7,472 nt of DNA from an uncultured Clostridia bacterium (GTDB taxonomy: Bacteria > Bacillota > Clostridia > UBA1381). Location of the stretch: contig CAKSGP010000067.1 in the NCBI GenBank assembly GCA_934454745.1, positions 1-7,472 of the forward strand. Reading direction: 5' to 3'. The position numbers and the translations under genes are program-made. Of this stretch, positions 5,907 to 7,472 are shown piece after piece (within the stretch, counting starts at the first letter, position 1; every line of letters begins with the position of its first letter). A model generated the notes under the pieces. That model was not told the origin of the DNA. It saw only the letters and a program-made list of their open reading frames with translations, and did not search any database.

Positions 5907-7135
5907 CAGTTATAGTATGCGGAGGCGGTGCGGCTGGTCTTATGGCGGCAGGAACGGCTGCTGAATATGCAGATAATGTAATTTTGATTGAGAAGAACGA
6001 TAAAGTCGGAAAAAAATTGCGTATAACGGGAAAAGGGCGATGCAATATCACCAATTCCTGTGAAATTGAGGATATGATTTCTAAGTATCCCGTAAATGGG
6101 AAGTTTTTGTATTCAGCTTTATACACCTTTTCTAACGACAGCATAATATCTCTTCTTGAAAGTTATGGAGTAGAAACAAAAGTCGAGCGGGGCGGACGGG
6201 TATTCCCGGTAAGCGACGATGCACGTGATGTTGTTAGTGCAATGCGAAAATATGCTTTAAAGCCAAATGTAAAACTTATCAAAGATGAGGTAACATCACT
6301 CATAACATCAGACGGCGTAATTAAAGGCGTAAAGACACTTAAGGGCAAATATGAAGCTGATAAAGTGATTTTATGTAACGGAGGAGTTTCATATCCTCAA
6401 ACAGGTTCTGATGGCTCAGGCTACAAAATTGCAAAAGAAGTCGGGCATACAATCGTTAAACCGACTCCATCTCTTGTACCTTTATGTACATCAGAAAAAT
6501 GGTGTAGGGATATTATGGGACTTTCGCTAAAAAATGTAGAAGTGACAGCGTTTAATTCCGAGAACAAGAAGCTTTATTCAGGATTCGGGGAAATGCTGTT
6601 TACACATTTTGGTGTGTCGGGGCCCATTATACTATCTCTTTCAGCACATATAAAAAAAGAGCTGTCAAAAGGCGTGTTTATTAAAATAGATATTAAACCG
6701 GCATTGTCTGAAAAACAGCTTGATACAAGAATATTAAGGGACTTTGAAAAACAGAAAAATAAACATATCATTAATTCCCTTGACGGATTACTGCCTAAAA
6801 AACTGATACCCATCGTCATTGAATTGGCAGAAATAGAACCTCATAAACCTGTGTGTGAGATAACAAGGGAGGAGCGTAAACGCCTTCTTAACACATTAAA
6901 AGGATTAAAGCTTAATATAACCGGCTTCCGCCCGGTAGCTGAGGCAATTATTACATCGGGAGGTATAAAAACCTCTGAAATAAATTCCTCAACAATGGAA
7001 TCAAAAATCATTAAAGGATTATATTTTGCCGGAGAAATAATTGACGTTGACGGATATACCGGCGGATATAATTTGCAGGTTGCATGGTCAACAGGTTATC
7101 TTGCAGGTATGAATGCAGGAGAAACTGATATATAA
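5903..7135 (+). CDS. HI0933/BaiN-like NAD(P)/FAD-dependent oxidoreductase
   Basis: A predicted cytosolic flavoprotein of the HI0933 family (related to E. coli YhiN, Bacillus YtfP and Clostridium BaiN). The true reaction is unknown for most members, so I give no symbol; bile-acid chemistry should not be assumed. It has 410 residues, typical for the family. The N-terminal FAD-binding Rossmann motif is GGGAAG (7-12), with the ribose-binding acidic residue Glu30 in LIEK. The family signature GKKLRITGKGRCNITN is at 36-51, FTHFGVSGP at 233-241, and the C-terminal FAD-contact block runs from TSGG (351) through YFAGEIIDVDGYTGGYNLQ (374-392). The ATG at 5903 overlaps the TGA of the lipoprotein gene (ATGA), and GGAG lies 6 nt before it inside that gene, so translation is probably coupled. 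The in-frame TTG at 5891 would add four residues but leave no suitable ribosome-binding site. Confidence 0.9.
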   Translation: MTVIVCGGGAAGLMAAGTAAEYADNVILIEKNDKVGKKLRITGKGRCNITNSCEIEDMISKYPVNGKFLYSALYTFSNDSIISLLESYGVETKVERGGRVFPVSDDARDVVSAMRKYALKPNVKLIKDEVTSLITSDGVIKGVKTLKGKYEADKVILCNGGVSYPQTGSDGSGYKIAKEVGHTIVKPTPSLVPLCTSEKWCRDIMGLSLKNVEVTAFNSENKKLYSGFGEMLFTHFGVSGPIILSLSAHIKKELSKGVFIKIDIKPALSEKQLDTRILRDFEKQKNKHIINSLDGLLPKKLIPIVIELAEIEPHKPVCEITREERKRLLNTLKGLKLNITGFRPVAEAIITSGGIKTSEINSSTMESKIIKGLYFAGEIIDVDGYTGGYNLQVAWSTGYLAGMNAGETDI

Positions 7136-7143
7136 ATACAACA

Positions 7144-7171
7144 CGTCTTACATTGCTCACAGTAAGATACG
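7144..7171 (+). other. Weak inverted repeat between the flavoprotein gene and aroH
   Basis: TCTTAC (7146-7151) and GTAAGA (7162-7167) form a 6-bp stem with a 10-nt loop, and the flanking CG pairs (7144-7145 and 7170-7171) could extend it over a 2-nt bulge. No T-run follows, so it is not a standard terminator. The rest of the 71-nt gap shows no convincing promoter. A role in mRNA stability or weak attenuation is possible but unsupported. Confidence 0.3.
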
Positions 7172-7206
7172 CGTAAACAAGTGCGCAGAAAGGTAAAGTG
7201 AACACT

Positions 7207-7472
7207 ATGATAATGCGTGCATTAAGGGGAGCTACAACAGTTGATGAGAATACCCGTGAGGCTATATTTTCAGCAACACAGGAATTAATACGCGAAATGA
7301 TAGAGAAAAATGATATAAATACGAAGGATATGTCAGATATTATTTTTACCGTAACTCCTGATTTAACGGCTGTCTTTCCGGCGGCGGCTATAAGAGGAAT
7401 GGGGATTTGTGACGTTCCCCTTCTTGATATGGCGGCACCTGATATAGATGGTGCATTAAAAATGTGCATACG
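7207..7472 (+). CDS. aroH: Chorismate mutase, AroH class, 3'-truncated by the window edge
   Basis: AroH converts chorismate to prephenate, the branch point towards phenylalanine and tyrosine; the Bacillus-type enzyme is a small cytosolic homotrimer. Eighty-eight complete codons are visible of a usual 120-130. The frame begins MIMRALRGATTV, aligning without gaps with the Bacillus start MMIRGIRGATTV, so Arg7 falls on the catalytic Arg7. TPDLTAVFP (50-58) and Arg63 also match. The last two bases, CG, encode Arg whatever follows, which is the Arg90 equivalent. Oddly, the residue matching catalytic Glu78 is Ala77, while the one matching Cys75 is Asp74. The start is ATG 7207 on family alignment; GTG 7198 and ATG 7213 are in frame and possible. 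The AGAAAGGT at 7187-7194 is rather far (12 nt) from ATG 7207, with a weaker GTGA at 7198-7201 nearer. It follows the flavoprotein gene by 71 nt and is probably cotranscribed with it. Confidence 0.92.
   Translation, partial: MIMRALRGATTVDENTREAIFSATQELIREMIEKNDINTKDMSDIIFTVTPDLTAVFPAAAIRGMGICDVPLLDMAAPDIDGALKMCI

Noticed and set aside
5872..6144. 90-codon - strand reading frame across the lipoprotein/flavoprotein junction
   Set aside because: It is opposite the FAD-binding signature of the flavoprotein, with no family resemblance or ribosome-binding site that I can support.
7011..7469. Open reading frame of 152 codons on the - strand
   Set aside because: It lies opposite the conserved C-terminus of the flavoprotein and the aroH coding sequence, and its translation resembles no family I know. 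It is a shadow of the + strand genes.

Overview
The window looks like chromosomal core sequence from a low-GC, Gram-positive anaerobe of the Clostridia, possibly an Oscillospiraceae-type gut bacterium. The genus is a guess. Three things point there: an HPr carrying both the His15 and Ser46 phosphorylation sites, a Bacillota-type LexA (SOS) box in front of recA, and a ThiI without a rhodanese domain. An extracellular solute-binding protein made as a lipoprotein fits too. All genes are on the + strand, and I see no mobile element, tRNA, rRNA, CRISPR array or long non-coding gap.

Left part (1-2462). The window opens inside thiI (tRNA 4-thiouridine synthetase), whose N-terminus lies off the left edge. 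recA follows, with a consensus promoter (TTGACA, 17-bp spacer, TATAAT) and a near-perfect SOS box between the predicted transcription start and the ribosome-binding site. ptsH (HPr) comes next with its own likely promoter, and the block ends at a strong Rho-independent terminator. No recX is present between recA and ptsH.

Middle and right part (2469-7135). uvrC (nucleotide excision repair endonuclease) starts only 17 bp after that terminator, so its promoter is not obvious. It is followed after 1 nt by a family 5 substrate-binding lipoprotein gene, which overlaps by 4 nt (ATGA) a HI0933/BaiN-like flavoprotein gene. These three are packed as one operon although their functions have no evident link. 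After a 71-nt gap, aroH (monofunctional chorismate mutase) begins and runs off the right edge.

Most of the content is conserved housekeeping: tRNA thiolation, recombination and SOS repair, carbon regulation, excision repair and aromatic amino acid synthesis. I find no convincing undescribed system. The points most worth a second look are the AroH active site, where the usual Glu (Bacillus Glu78) is Ala while an Asp sits at the Cys75 position, the terminator tight against uvrC, and the orphan solute-binding protein coupled to uvrC and a flavoprotein.
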